NCBI GenBank assembly: GCA_030998225.1
Contig: JAPYXD010000737.1
Location: forward strand, 3,410,001 to 3,474,000
Direction: 5' to 3'
DNA length: 64,000 nucleotides
Source of the DNA: Diplolepis rosae
Lineage: Eukaryota > Arthropoda > Insecta > Hymenoptera > Diplolepididae
The notes under the pieces were generated by a model. The model saw only the letters and a list, made by a program, of their open reading frames with translations, was not told the DNA's origin and searched no databases. Each line of letters opens with the position of its first letter. Position 1 is the stretch's first letter. Positions 24,146 through 32,546 of the stretch are shown one piece after another. A program made the translations under genes and the position numbers.

Positions 24146-24182
24146 ATTTACGTATTTGTGACGTAACATACTTCCTTTTTTC

Positions 24183-24200
24183 TGGTGCATCGGCCGGGAA
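24183..24200 (+). other. Primer binding site, tRNA-Gly
   Basis: TGGTGCATCGGCCGGGAA begins with TGG and is the reverse complement of the 3' end of tRNA-Gly(GCC) including CCA, from my knowledge of that tRNA. It starts 14 nt after the LTR end. Known errantiviruses mostly use tRNA-Lys or tRNA-Ser, so Gly would be unusual. Confidence 0.75.
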
Positions 24201-24872
24201 ACACAAGTCAATTGAAAATTAACACATTGATTATTTCTAGTGAATAAATAAATGATTATGAAATATTATTTCAACTTGTAACTTGAAATTTCAATAAAAT
24301 AGATTTGTTAGATCACAAAGGGATTTGACCTTGAGGCTAACCTTAATGATTTAATAATCAAATAATTTCTTTGAAATTTTATAATTTATATAAATTGTAT
24401 AAAATAAAATAAGTTTGAAAAATCACGCAGGGATCTGACCTTGAGGCTAACCTAAGTGATTAAGTAACTTATCTTATTTAAAAAATTATTCTAATTTGTT
24501 AACTAAGTTTTGATTTAAGTTAAAACAAACAAAAAAAACAGCACACGAGAGTATAAGTCCCTTTTGGGTACGTTGAACGGTCACCATTGATTACGATCAT
24601 TGGGTAGGGCAAAGTTCGAAGTGCTTGTGATTGTATTGTTTATAACTTTAATTTTAACTCTGTTAAGGAACAGAATAATTTTATTTGCAAAGATTGTCCA
24701 AGGATCTGAGCTTGAGCCTAACTTGTCCAGTCTAGAGAAAAATAAATTGTGCATAACTCGAATCTTATCTGATCCTTGTTATAAACAATTTTATTTATTT
24801 AAAAAAACAATTTATAATTCAATAAATTAATAAAATAGATCATTATAATTTATAAGACACACGTGGTTGGTA

Positions 24873-24908
<36 letters not shown>

Positions 24909-25269
24909 ATAATTTTAAGAAATGTATTATTTAACATTATAATTTTACGAAAATTGAGCGATTATTTATTTATTTGAATATTTTATAGAATTATATTTTT
25001 ATTTTATTATCTTATTTCCTAATGAAAGAGTAAAAATATTAATTATTGTTATAAACAAATAAAAATAATTAAATTATATTTTGAAATTATTATTATAATT
25101 TTTTTTTGAATTTTTATAAATTAAAATTATATTTTTACTAATTTCACTTTATTTACAAACAAAATTTTACATGTAGTTTTTTTTAAATTGTTATAAACAA
25201 TCGATAATTAACAATAAATAATCTAAGATAACGCTCAACAAAAAGAAACTGTAAATTTATAATGACTCA
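24201..25269 (+). other. Long AT-rich leader with repeated motif
   Basis: It is non-coding. A roughly 40-nt motif, core GGATCTGACCTTGAGGCTAA, occurs at 24311-24350 and 24421-24460 and in diverged form at 24691-24730. Such leader repeats could be packaging or structural RNA signals (inference). An (AT)n tract lies at about 24877-24903. A 10-codon uORF at 25262 overlaps the start of the next ORF. The 76-codon frame at 24600 starts at a TTG and is not supported. Confidence 0.6.
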
Positions 25270-25713
25270 ATGTCAAATTCAAATACCCCTGTAGAATCCG
25301 CCCAAAAAGTTATTACGCGTAGTAAAGCAAAACAAGACAATCAACTCGCAAAAATTGTCGATCAGAATCAAATAGATTCCTTGAAACTAAAAAGATCAGG
25401 TAAAATCAAAGAAAATTTAGTCGATTATAATAAATACAAGGATATTTCAAACACTTTTTCTGCTGAACAAGAATTAGATAACACTCTTCAGCTAGACGAT
25501 TCACGTTTCGACAAGACTTTAATTAATGATCAAACCATATCAAGTGAAAATTCTAGTAAAACTAGCGGATTTCATTCAAGTTTCTATCCAGATTTGAGCA
25601 TTGTGACAGGATCTAGTAATCAAGATCAAACATTAACGAACGAGTTATCTTATTTTGACGGATCTAATTTGCTAAGCTCAACGGTAATAACAATAGAAAA
25701 GAGATGGCCGTAG
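25270..25713 (+). CDS. Pre-gag ORF, 147 aa, unknown function
   Basis: A hydrophilic, Ser/Asn/Lys-rich protein beginning MSNSNTPVESAQKVITRSKAK. The TRSKAK-type start is common at the N-terminus of insect Gag proteins. The ORF ends 10 nt inside the gag frame (ATGGCCGTAG, where the gag ATG and this TAG overlap), one frame away. Its AUG has a weak context (T at -3) while the gag AUG has G at -3 and G at +4. Leaky scanning or termination-reinitiation could therefore feed gag. Alternatively it is the N-terminal part of Gag, split off by an indel or reached by a -1 shift. I see no domain in it. Confidence 0.55.
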   Translation: MSNSNTPVESAQKVITRSKAKQDNQLAKIVDQNQIDSLKLKRSGKIKENLVDYNKYKDISNTFSAEQELDNTLQLDDSRFDKTLINDQTISSENSSKTSGFHSSFYPDLSIVTGSSNQDQTLTNELSYFDGSNLLSSTVITIEKRWP

Positions 25714-27011
25714 CCATACCTAACAGCCAGCAGGTATCCTTACGCGACGCGCTAGAGGTGGTCCCTTTGTTCGACGGAAGTAACCTCCCATTGTCCCATT
25801 TTATTGAGGGTTGCATGGAAGCAAAGGCAATGCTGCCGACACCTGCTGCCCAAGAAAATCTTGCACGTCTATTGAGAGGTAAATTGTCTGGTGAGGCACG
25901 AAAATGTATTTTTGGGTCAACGTATGCAACAATAGAGGAATTAATAGAAAAATTGAAAAGAGTATATGCCCCTGCGAAAAGCGTATATCAATTGCAGGGA
26001 GAATTAGGTAATACATTTATGTGGGAAAGAGAAAATGTCCTTTCCTATGCTGCTAGAATTAAGGAAATTGCTGATAGAATAGAAGATGCTCACAGACTTA
26101 ATAATGACGGTCAGGTAGATAATGCTTTCAAACAAAATTTAGAAAGAGATGTAATTCAATGTTTTATACGAGGTTTGCGTCCTGAGTTAGAAATTCGTGT
26201 AGAAGAAAAGGACACATTTAAGGAAGTAGTTAATGATACAATAGACATAGAACGAAGACTGGCTGCATCTTCTGCATTGCGAAGAAATAGAAATACTGAT
26301 TATTTAAAAACCGAAGAATCAACTAATAATAATAAAAGTAATAAAACCACCCGATTCAACGTAGCACTTGAAAATAAAACTATTTGTTTAATTTGTAAAA
26401 AATCAGGTCACACAACTGAAAAATGTTTTCATTTAAGTAAAGCTCAAGATGCAGTTCTTAAGAATAAACAACAAAATTTGTTGAATCCTAACCAACAAAG
26501 ATATATTAATTTCAATGGTGAAAGAGGTAATAATAATAATAATTTTGCAAGAAACAATTACAATAATTTTCCAAATAACAATTTTTTAAGAAATAAAAAT
26601 TATAATTTTAATAATAACAACAATCATTTTTTACAAAATAGAAATAACAATTATAGAAACAATAATAATAATTTTTTACAACAAAGATACAACAATAATA
26701 ATAATTTTCCTAGAAATGTTTACAATAATAACAATAATGTTAATAATACTAATAGACAATTGAATCCAGGACAGTATAAAAACTTTAACTCAGGACAGTT
26801 TCAAAATCGAAATAAACCATATGAAAATAGATTTTTACAAAATAATAACACTCAACAAAATTCAAATTATACTGAAATAATTTGCAATTACTGTAAACAA
26901 CCCGGTCATTTAGTACGAGACTGCAAGATACGACCAAATAGCCAATCCCAAACAGCTAATCAGGAAAACTCCAAAGCTCTCCCCAGCACGGGTGCACTGA
27001 GGAAAGCATAA
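25704..27011 (+). CDS. gag: Gag polyprotein, capsid plus two CCHC knuckles
   Basis: The 435-residue structural protein would assemble the particle and package RNA. The first 185 residues have the insect gypsy capsid pattern (VPLFDGSNL, an FIEGC helix, LRGKLSGEAR, and YAARIKEIADRIED). Two nucleocapsid knuckles of form C-x2-C-x4-H-x4-C lie at residues 228-241 and 394-407. Between them, about residues 275-375, is an extreme Asn-rich low-complexity tract. Many errantivirus Gags lack CCHC knuckles, so this copy is closer to the general Ty3 plan here. Pro follows in the -1 frame, open from 26960, giving a 52-nt overlap. GGAAAAC at 26963-26969 is a possible but non-canonical slip site. Confidence 0.9.
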   Translation: MAVAIPNSQQVSLRDALEVVPLFDGSNLPLSHFIEGCMEAKAMLPTPAAQENLARLLRGKLSGEARKCIFGSTYATIEELIEKLKRVYAPAKSVYQLQGELGNTFMWERENVLSYAARIKEIADRIEDAHRLNNDGQVDNAFKQNLERDVIQCFIRGLRPELEIRVEEKDTFKEVVNDTIDIERRLAASSALRRNRNTDYLKTEESTNNNKSNKTTRFNVALENKTICLICKKSGHTTEKCFHLSKAQDAVLKNKQQNLLNPNQQRYINFNGERGNNNNNFARNNYNNFPNNNFLRNKNYNFNNNNNHFLQNRNNNYRNNNNNFLQQRYNNNNNFPRNVYNNNNNVNNTNRQLNPGQYKNFNSGQFQNRNKPYENRFLQNNNTQQNSNYTEIICNYCKQPGHLVRDCKIRPNSQSQTANQENSKALPSTGALRKA

Positions 27012-27829
27012 ATCGAGAACCACTGGCATCCACTTCTAACGATCATACAACAACAACAATAAATATTTCAAAGTCCACTTCAATTCCATCAATTATAATA
27101 TCAACGGAAGGTCTAAAAAATCCAACACACATGATGATTGATACTGGTGCTGCTCGAAATTTAATTAAACAAAAGGTTCTCAACCCTGAAGTACCCATAA
27201 ATAGCCAAAACGTATTGAAACTTACAGGAATTAATGATTTACCACTTTACACGTTAGGACAGGTAAAAATAAACATTTTTGGTTATCCAACGATATTTAA
27301 CATTATTCCCAATGAAGTCCCAGTAGAAGAAGATGGAGTATTAGGATCAGAATTTTTTCAAGATAATAGTGTGAATATAAACTATACTTCAAAATGCTTA
27401 GAAATTGAGAATCACTGTTACCCTTTTAAATCTACCAATACATTTACTATTCCAGCTCGAACAGTTATAACATTTTATGTTAATATAAAAAATACAGAAA
27501 AGAGTGAAGGGTATGTACCTCGATTGCATATCCAAGATGGCGTCTACGTAGGTGACGCAGTTGTAAAAAATCACAAGGGAAAAGCCTATTTAAAATTTGC
27601 AAACACAAATGAAATCCCAATTACATTATCCGTCCCATTAGTTAATTTAGAAGACTTTGAAGAACAAGAATGTTATAAACAAATTGAAAATTTAATTACT
27701 TTCAAACAAACAAATAACGAAGATTTATCAAGTAAAATATTAAATAACTTTTTAAAAACTGACAATTCTCTAATTAACTCATGCAAATTTTTAAAATGTA
27801 ACAGACGAAGACAGAGTAGAATGTATTAA
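26960..27829 (+). CDS. pro: Aspartic protease, entered by -1 frameshift from gag
   Basis: The frame is open from 26960; the first ATG is at 27131. It has the retroviral aspartic protease motif I-DTGA at 27140-27151, and a later LGSEFF block (about 27340) corresponds to the usual hydrophobic-Gly element near the C-terminal end of the fold. The enzyme would cleave Gag and Pol. In errantiviruses, protease and RT share one frame. Here the protease frame ends at 27827-27829, while pol continues in the +1 frame, open from 27795. So either a +1 shift is used or a small indel lies in the T/A-rich stretch near 27787-27797. A -1 site between gag and pro is normal for the group. Confidence 0.85.
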   Translation, partial: SGKLQSSPQHGCTEESINREPLASTSNDHTTTTINISKSTSIPSIIISTEGLKNPTHMMIDTGAARNLIKQKVLNPEVPINSQNVLKLTGINDLPLYTLGQVKINIFGYPTIFNIIPNEVPVEEDGVLGSEFFQDNSVNINYTSKCLEIENHCYPFKSTNTFTIPARTVITFYVNIKNTEKSEGYVPRLHIQDGVYVGDAVVKNHKGKAYLKFANTNEIPITLSVPLVNLEDFEEQECYKQIENLITFKQTNNEDLSSKILNNFLKTDNSLINSCKFLKCNRRRQSRMY

Positions 27830-30800
27830 AAAACTTCTTCGATTAGACCACTTAAATCAAGATGAATATGAACATGTAGAAAAATTAATTAAAAATAATG
27901 CAGACAGATTTCAAATCCCAGGAGAACCACTTGAAGCTACTAATGTATTACAACATTCAATCCCTACTGTAGATGACGCTCCAATTTTTTCAAGACAATA
28001 TAGATTTCCCCCAGTTCACAAGAAAGAAATTACAAGACAAGTCGATGAATTATTAAAAAATAAAATAATCAAGCCCTCACAATCACCATATAACACTCCA
28101 GTGTGGATAGTTCCTAAAAAACCTGACTCCCAAGGAAAAATAAAATGGAGAATGGTTCTTGATTTTCGTAAATTAAATGAAAAAACAATTGGCGATTCGT
28201 ATCCTTTACCTAATATAAACGATATACTTGATTCTCTAGGATCAGCAAAATATTTTTCAGTGTTTGATTTAGCTACCGGTTTTCACCATATAAAAATGGA
28301 CCCAAAAGACTCGCATAAAACCGCATTTTCCACACCTCACGGTCATTACGAATTCGATAGAATGCCTTTCGGTTTGAAAACAGCACCCGCCACATTTCAG
28401 AGATTAATGGATTTAACATTAACTGGATTAATCGGAACGGAACGTTTTGTATATCTTGATGACATAGTTATATATGCAAATACTCTAGAAGAGCACGAAA
28501 TTAAATTCAATAATTTAGCAGAAAGACTTAGAAAAGCAAATCTTCACTTACAACCAGACAAATGCGAATTTTTACGACCTGAAGTAGGATATTTAGGTCA
28601 TATAATTGATAAAAATGGAGTACGTCCAGATCCAAAAAAGATAATAGCTGTAAAAAACTTTCCAGTCCCAAAAACACAGAAAAATGTTAAACAATTTTTA
28701 GGCTTAGCAGGATATTATAGACGATTTATTGATGGATTTTCAAAAATTGCAAGTCCTTTAAATCAACTTCTAAAAAAAGATACACCTTTTAATTGGACAG
28801 AAAAACAACAAGCAGCTTTCGAAATTTTAAAAGCAAAATTATGTGAAGAACCACTTTTACAACGACCTGATTTTTCTCAACCTTTTATACTCACAACAGA
28901 TGCCTCAGGATTTGCAATAGGAGGTATTTTATCCCAAGGTAATATAGGTAAAGATAAACCAATAGCATATGCTTCACGTAGTCTAAGTGATACTGAGAAA
29001 AAATATGATACATATGAAAAAGAAGCTCTTGCTATAATATTTTGTGTAACTCATTTTCGTCCTTATTTGTATGGAAGAAAATTTAATTTAGTTACTGATC
29101 ACAAACCTCTAGTTTGGTTTCAAAATTCTAAAGACCCTTGTTCACGAGTTTCACGTTGGAGATTAAAACTCGCAGAATATGATTTTGATGTAATTTACAA
29201 AGCAGGAAAAATGAATGTAAATGCAGATGCTCTCTCAAGAAACCCTATTGATGATAGCCAGGAAAAATCAAAATATTTACAAGTTGATGACAATGATACT
29301 TTCATGACTTCTCAAGAAAAAACGTTTTCCAAGAAAACTTTTACAAGAAATAAACAAGAAAACTCTAAAAATAAGGTAAGACCTTTAAAACGAAAAAACC
29401 TGAATCCAGGAATGGTACCAGACGACGTAGATCATTTTAGCGAAATTCCAGAAGCCCAAATATTAAATATTCACACAAAAATTCCAGAATTTTTACAAGA
29501 ATTCCTTAGTGAAAAATCATTTAGTGAGATTGGTAAGAATATTTTAAAATACACAAATTTATTCAAAAATATGGCTTCAAGACTTATTTTTATGACAATA
29601 TTTTTATTAAGTCCAATGTTTTCCAAAAAATACGAAAATTTATCATGGAAAACTATTACTACAAGAGCTCAAAAGAGAATAGAGCAAGATAAAGCAAAAA
29701 ATATGAATCGAAATGAAACTCAAGAAAAATTAGACGAAAATTTTTCTTCTAAACCTCTTGTGAAAAAATCACGAGGTAGGCCAAGAAAAAATCTACTTAC
29801 AAATTTAAAAAATATTCCCTCCCAAACAAAAAGAAAGAGAGGTAGACCAAGAAAACAAATATTTGAAAACGAATTACCAGAAATAAATATGCAAAAGCGA
29901 AGCCGAACAAAAGTAGAATCAGATTCCGACTCTGATCCTGATTATTTAGATTATTTGAAACAAACTCAAGCAAAAAACATAAAGAAGAAGAAGAATGCCA
30001 AGAAGCCAAAAAATATTAATGAATTTGAAAGTGAAGAAAGTGAGAATTATTTTTCAACCTCAGAAGATGAAATCAACGACATTGAAACCTCACACGAAGG
30101 AAATGATGGAGAAAATTATGAAGAAAATTTGGAAGATAACTTTGAAGAAGATTTTGACGAAAATTTCAAAAAGCATTTTGAACAGAATTTTGAAGAACAT
30201 TTTGGAGACGATCTTGAGGAAAATTTTGAAGAGAAGTTTGAAGAAAACCAAGAAGAAAAATTGGAAGAATTTGAAGAGCCTTATTTTGAAGAAAATTTGA
30301 GATTAAACCGAAGATCTCAAATAAATTGTGAAAAAATCGATAAAGATCATGATAATTATAATCGCCCACCCCCAGAACCTCCTCCTATAAACTCTCAAAC
30401 AGAAAAAATTATAACAAGGAAAAATTTAGTTGAATGTCGCGATCAATTAACTATGCGAAAAGATAATTATGCATATTTTGTTACAACAAATGGAACTCCT
30501 CGCGACAACGGATCAAAAACTTTAGAAAAACGTGAAATTTTACCAAAATTTAAAAATTTACAAAAAGGGATAGCAAAAGAGATTAAAAAAGGAAACTACT
30601 ACCATTTTGCACTTCCAATTGAAGAAGAAACTAAAGACAATTTATCCGAAACATTAAATAATATAAAATTATCAATATACTCATTACATGAATTATCTCA
30701 AAATCTGAAGTTACGATCAATTAGTATTTCTAAAACTTCCAGAATTAATCATATACTTTGGGAAGAAGTGAAATCAATTTTTGACTCAATTTTTTCAAAT

Positions 30801-31901
30801 TCAACTACAAAAATTATAGTTTGCAATGGAATAACGCAATATCCAACAAAAGAACAACGAACTCATTTAATCGAAGAAGCTCATTCTTCAGCATTAGGAG
30901 GCCATAAAGGCGTCACAAAAACTTATAGTCGAATTCGCCAAAAATTTTTTTGGGAAAATATGAAAGTAGACATTCAAAAATATATTCAAGGCTGTTTACA
31001 ATGTCAACTGAAAAAATTAATCAGAGTCAAAACAAAAAATCCTATGGTAATCACAGACACACCCACTACTGCTTTTGAAAAAATATCAATGGACATTGTT
31101 GGTCCACTACCTGAAACAAAATCTGGTAACTTATATATTCTAACGATACAAGACAATTTTACCAAATATTCTTTAGCAATACCTCTCCCTAATCACCAAG
31201 CTAGTACAATAGCAGATGCTTTTGTGAAAAAATTTATTTGCATATTTGGATCACCAAAAGGAGTACTTACTGACCAAGGCAGAGATTTTTTAAGTAATTT
31301 ATTAAAAAGATTGGCAAAACGTTTTAGAATTAAACAATTTCGTACCACAGCTTTTCACCCTCAATCAAACGGGTCATTAGAACGTTCACATCATGTTTTA
31401 GGAGAATATCTCAAACAATTTGTTGCAAAAAATTCAGAATGGGATGATTGGCTTGAACTAGCAATGTTCTCGTATAATACTAGTGTACATGAAGGCACAA
31501 AATGCACACCCTATGAATTGGTTTTTGGTAAATTAGCTCGTGAACTTTCCAGCGAACCTTTATCACAACAAGAAAAATTACAAACGTATGATGATTATTT
31601 AATTAATTTCGTAACTCAACTACACGAAATGCGAACACAAGCAAGAGAGAATCTTATTTCAGCAAAAGAAAAATCGAAAATATATTATGATAAAAAAATA
31701 AATCCTTTAGAAGTAAAAATTGGAGACAACGTATTTTTATTAAAAGGAGGTAAAATAAAAAAACTAGAGAACCATTATACAGGGCCTTATGAAATATTGG
31801 AAGTGTTAGGAAAAGGGAATGTCAAAATAAGCTATAAAGGCAAACCTACTGTAGTTCACATTAATAGACTAAAACGCTCACACGTACAAGTACAAAAGTA
31901 G
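27795..31901 (+). CDS. pol: Pol: reverse transcriptase, RNase H, integrase
   Basis: The frame is open from 27795. The first ATG (28101) lies inside RT, so translation must come from upstream frames. Numbered from 27795, RT has DFRKLNEKTIGDSYPLP and YLDD at residues 220-223. RNase H has TDAS at 368-371 and NADALSR. Integrase has an HHCC zinc site (GGHKGV near 1037, CLQC) and a DD35E triad at D1100, D1160 and E1196, followed by a GPY/F motif (NHYTGPYEIL). The sequence is of the errantivirus type (17.6/297/gypsy group). Between RNase H and integrase there is an unusually long linker, roughly residues 490-870. It has two AT-hooks (RGRPRK at 660 and 682), an acidic Phe-Glu repeat (773-835) and a Pro-rich stretch. 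The product makes and integrates the cDNA. Confidence 0.95.
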   Translation, partial: NVTDEDRVECIKKLLRLDHLNQDEYEHVEKLIKNNADRFQIPGEPLEATNVLQHSIPTVDDAPIFSRQYRFPPVHKKEITRQVDELLKNKIIKPSQSPYNTPVWIVPKKPDSQGKIKWRMVLDFRKLNEKTIGDSYPLPNINDILDSLGSAKYFSVFDLATGFHHIKMDPKDSHKTAFSTPHGHYEFDRMPFGLKTAPATFQRLMDLTLTGLIGTERFVYLDDIVIYANTLEEHEIKFNNLAERLRKANLHLQPDKCEFLRPEVGYLGHIIDKNGVRPDPKKIIAVKNFPVPKTQKNVKQFLGLAGYYRRFIDGFSKIASPLNQLLKKDTPFNWTEKQQAAFEILKAKLCEEPLLQRPDFSQPFILTTDASGFAIGGILSQGNIGKDKPIAYASRSLSDTEKKYDTYEKEALAIIFCVTHFRPYLYGRKFNLVTDHKPLVWFQNSKDPCSRVSRWRLKLAEYDFDVIYKAGKMNVNADALSRNPIDDSQEKSKYLQVDDNDTFMTSQEKTFSKKTFTRNKQENSKNKVRPLKRKNLNPGMVPDDVDHFSEIPEAQILNIHTKIPEFLQEFLSEKSFSEIGKNILKYTNLFKNMASRLIFMTIFLLSPMFSKKYENLSWKTITTRAQKRIEQDKAKNMNRNETQEKLDENFSSKPLVKKSRGRPRKNLLTNLKNIPSQTKRKRGRPRKQIFENELPEINMQKRSRTKVESDSDSDPDYLDYLKQTQAKNIKKKKNAKKPKNINEFESEESENYFSTSEDEINDIETSHEGNDGENYEENLEDNFEEDFDENFKKHFEQNFEEHFGDDLEENFEEKFEENQEEKLEEFEEPYFEENLRLNRRSQINCEKIDKDHDNYNRPPPEPPPINSQTEKIITRKNLVECRDQLTMRKDNYAYFVTTNGTPRDNGSKTLEKREILPKFKNLQKGIAKEIKKGNYYHFALPIEEETKDNLSETLNNIKLSIYSLHELSQNLKLRSISISKTSRINHILWEEVKSIFDSIFSNSTTKIIVCNGITQYPTKEQRTHLIEEAHSSALGGHKGVTKTYSRIRQKFFWENMKVDIQKYIQGCLQCQLKKLIRVKTKNPMVITDTPTTAFEKISMDIVGPLPETKSGNLYILTIQDNFTKYSLAIPLPNHQASTIADAFVKKFICIFGSPKGVLTDQGRDFLSNLLKRLAKRFRIKQFRTTAFHPQSNGSLERSHHVLGEYLKQFVAKNSEWDDWLELAMFSYNTSVHEGTKCTPYELVFGKLARELSSEPLSQQEKLQTYDDYLINFVTQLHEMRTQARENLISAKEKSKIYYDKKINPLEVKIGDNVFLLKGGKIKKLENHYTGPYEILEVLGKGNVKISYKGKPTVVHINRLKRSHVQVQK

Positions 31902-32120
31902 ATAAATAAAAAAATAACAAACAAAATATCTTTACTTTAATTATAAAAAATATGTATACATATACAATTTAAATAAAATATAGAAATTTTATTTTGTCGA
32001 TAAATGGTAAAAATAAAAAAAAATAAAAATATACATATATAAAAAATTTATATAAAAATATATATTTTATATAAAAAATATATACAACAAATTTAGACAT
32101 AACACATTATTCCAGATATA
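31902..32120 (+). other. AT-rich spacer with a splice acceptor
   Basis: Non-coding, almost pure A/T. It ends in TTATTCCAG (AG at 32114-32115), 5 nt before the CARD ATG. Confidence 0.5.
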
Positions 32121-32402
32121 ATGGATCAAATTCATCGCAAACGCATAGATGATCTCATTGAAATAGTTCCCTGTTTTATCGACATGGTAGCTCTCTGGCC
32201 ATACTTAATTCAAACTGGAATTTTTAACCAAGACGACTGTAATATTCCCACATGGAGCAAAAACCTAAACAATCCAGATACAATAAAAGACATTTTTTCA
32301 ACAATCAAAACAAGAGGACCAGACGCATACAAAAACTTGATTATCAGTTTACGCCTATCAGATCATATTGTCATAGCTGACATGTTGGATATTATAGACT
32401 AA
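32121..32402 (+). CDS. CARD-domain-only protein, 93 aa
   Basis: The whole protein fits one caspase recruitment domain, a six-helix bundle. It has an N-terminal RKRIDDLIEI helix, a PYLIQTGIF segment (the usual L-x-x-x-G-hydrophobic turn), a DIFSTIKTRGPDAY block, and a closing NLIISLRLSDHIVIADML helix. The R-G-P-x-A-Y motif at residues 65-70 resembles the CARD of the insect initiator caspase Dronc. CARDs bind other CARDs, for example Dronc with Dark/Apaf-1. CARD-only proteins in other systems act as decoys that block apoptosome or inflammasome assembly. No caspase catalytic domain follows. The ORF sits between pol and the first glycoprotein, right after a CAG acceptor. The anti-apoptotic role and capture from a host caspase or adaptor gene are inference; a death-fold domain of another class is the main alternative. 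Confidence 0.7.
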   Translation: MDQIHRKRIDDLIEIVPCFIDMVALWPYLIQTGIFNQDDCNIPTWSKNLNNPDTIKDIFSTIKTRGPDAYKNLIISLRLSDHIVIADMLDIID

Positions 32403-32546
32403 GTACATAAAATAAAAAACTTAATAAATATCATAAAAAAAAATAAATATATATAACAGTAACAACAAAATTGTTTATTAAGTAATTTTATTCATTCTTT
32501 TTTTTTTACAAAGCAAGCTGCTAATTGGAACCTCCTTTTTCCAGAG
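32403..32546 (+). promoter_or_regulatory. Spacer with polypyrimidine tract and env splice acceptor
   Basis: It is AT-rich and ends in a long T tract (about 32498-32510) and CCTCCTTTTTCCAG (AG at 32543-32544), 2 nt before the glycoprotein ATG. This is a strong 3' splice site, as expected for a spliced env mRNA. Confidence 0.65.

Larger units (their letters stand above)
23315..24168 (+). repeat. 5' LTR
   Basis: It runs from TGTCACGTCCCGCGACG to GTGACGTAACA. The inferred layout is U3 to about 23534, R from the initiator at 23535 to just after the AATAAA at 24028-24033, then U5. A CT-rich microsatellite lies near 23908-23944. The 90-codon frame in it starts at a TTG and is the same in both LTRs. 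I do not treat it as a gene. Confidence 0.97.

Noticed and set aside
24600..24830. 76-codon leader ORF
   Set aside because: It starts at TTG, overlaps a leader repeat, and shows no domain.
29797..30369. Minus- and plus-strand ORFs within pol
   Set aside because: They are shadows created by the acidic and Lys-rich repeat codons of the pol linker.
32121..32402. Caspase gene fragment
   Set aside because: No caspase catalytic sequence follows; the ORF ends at the CARD and has its own stop and acceptor.
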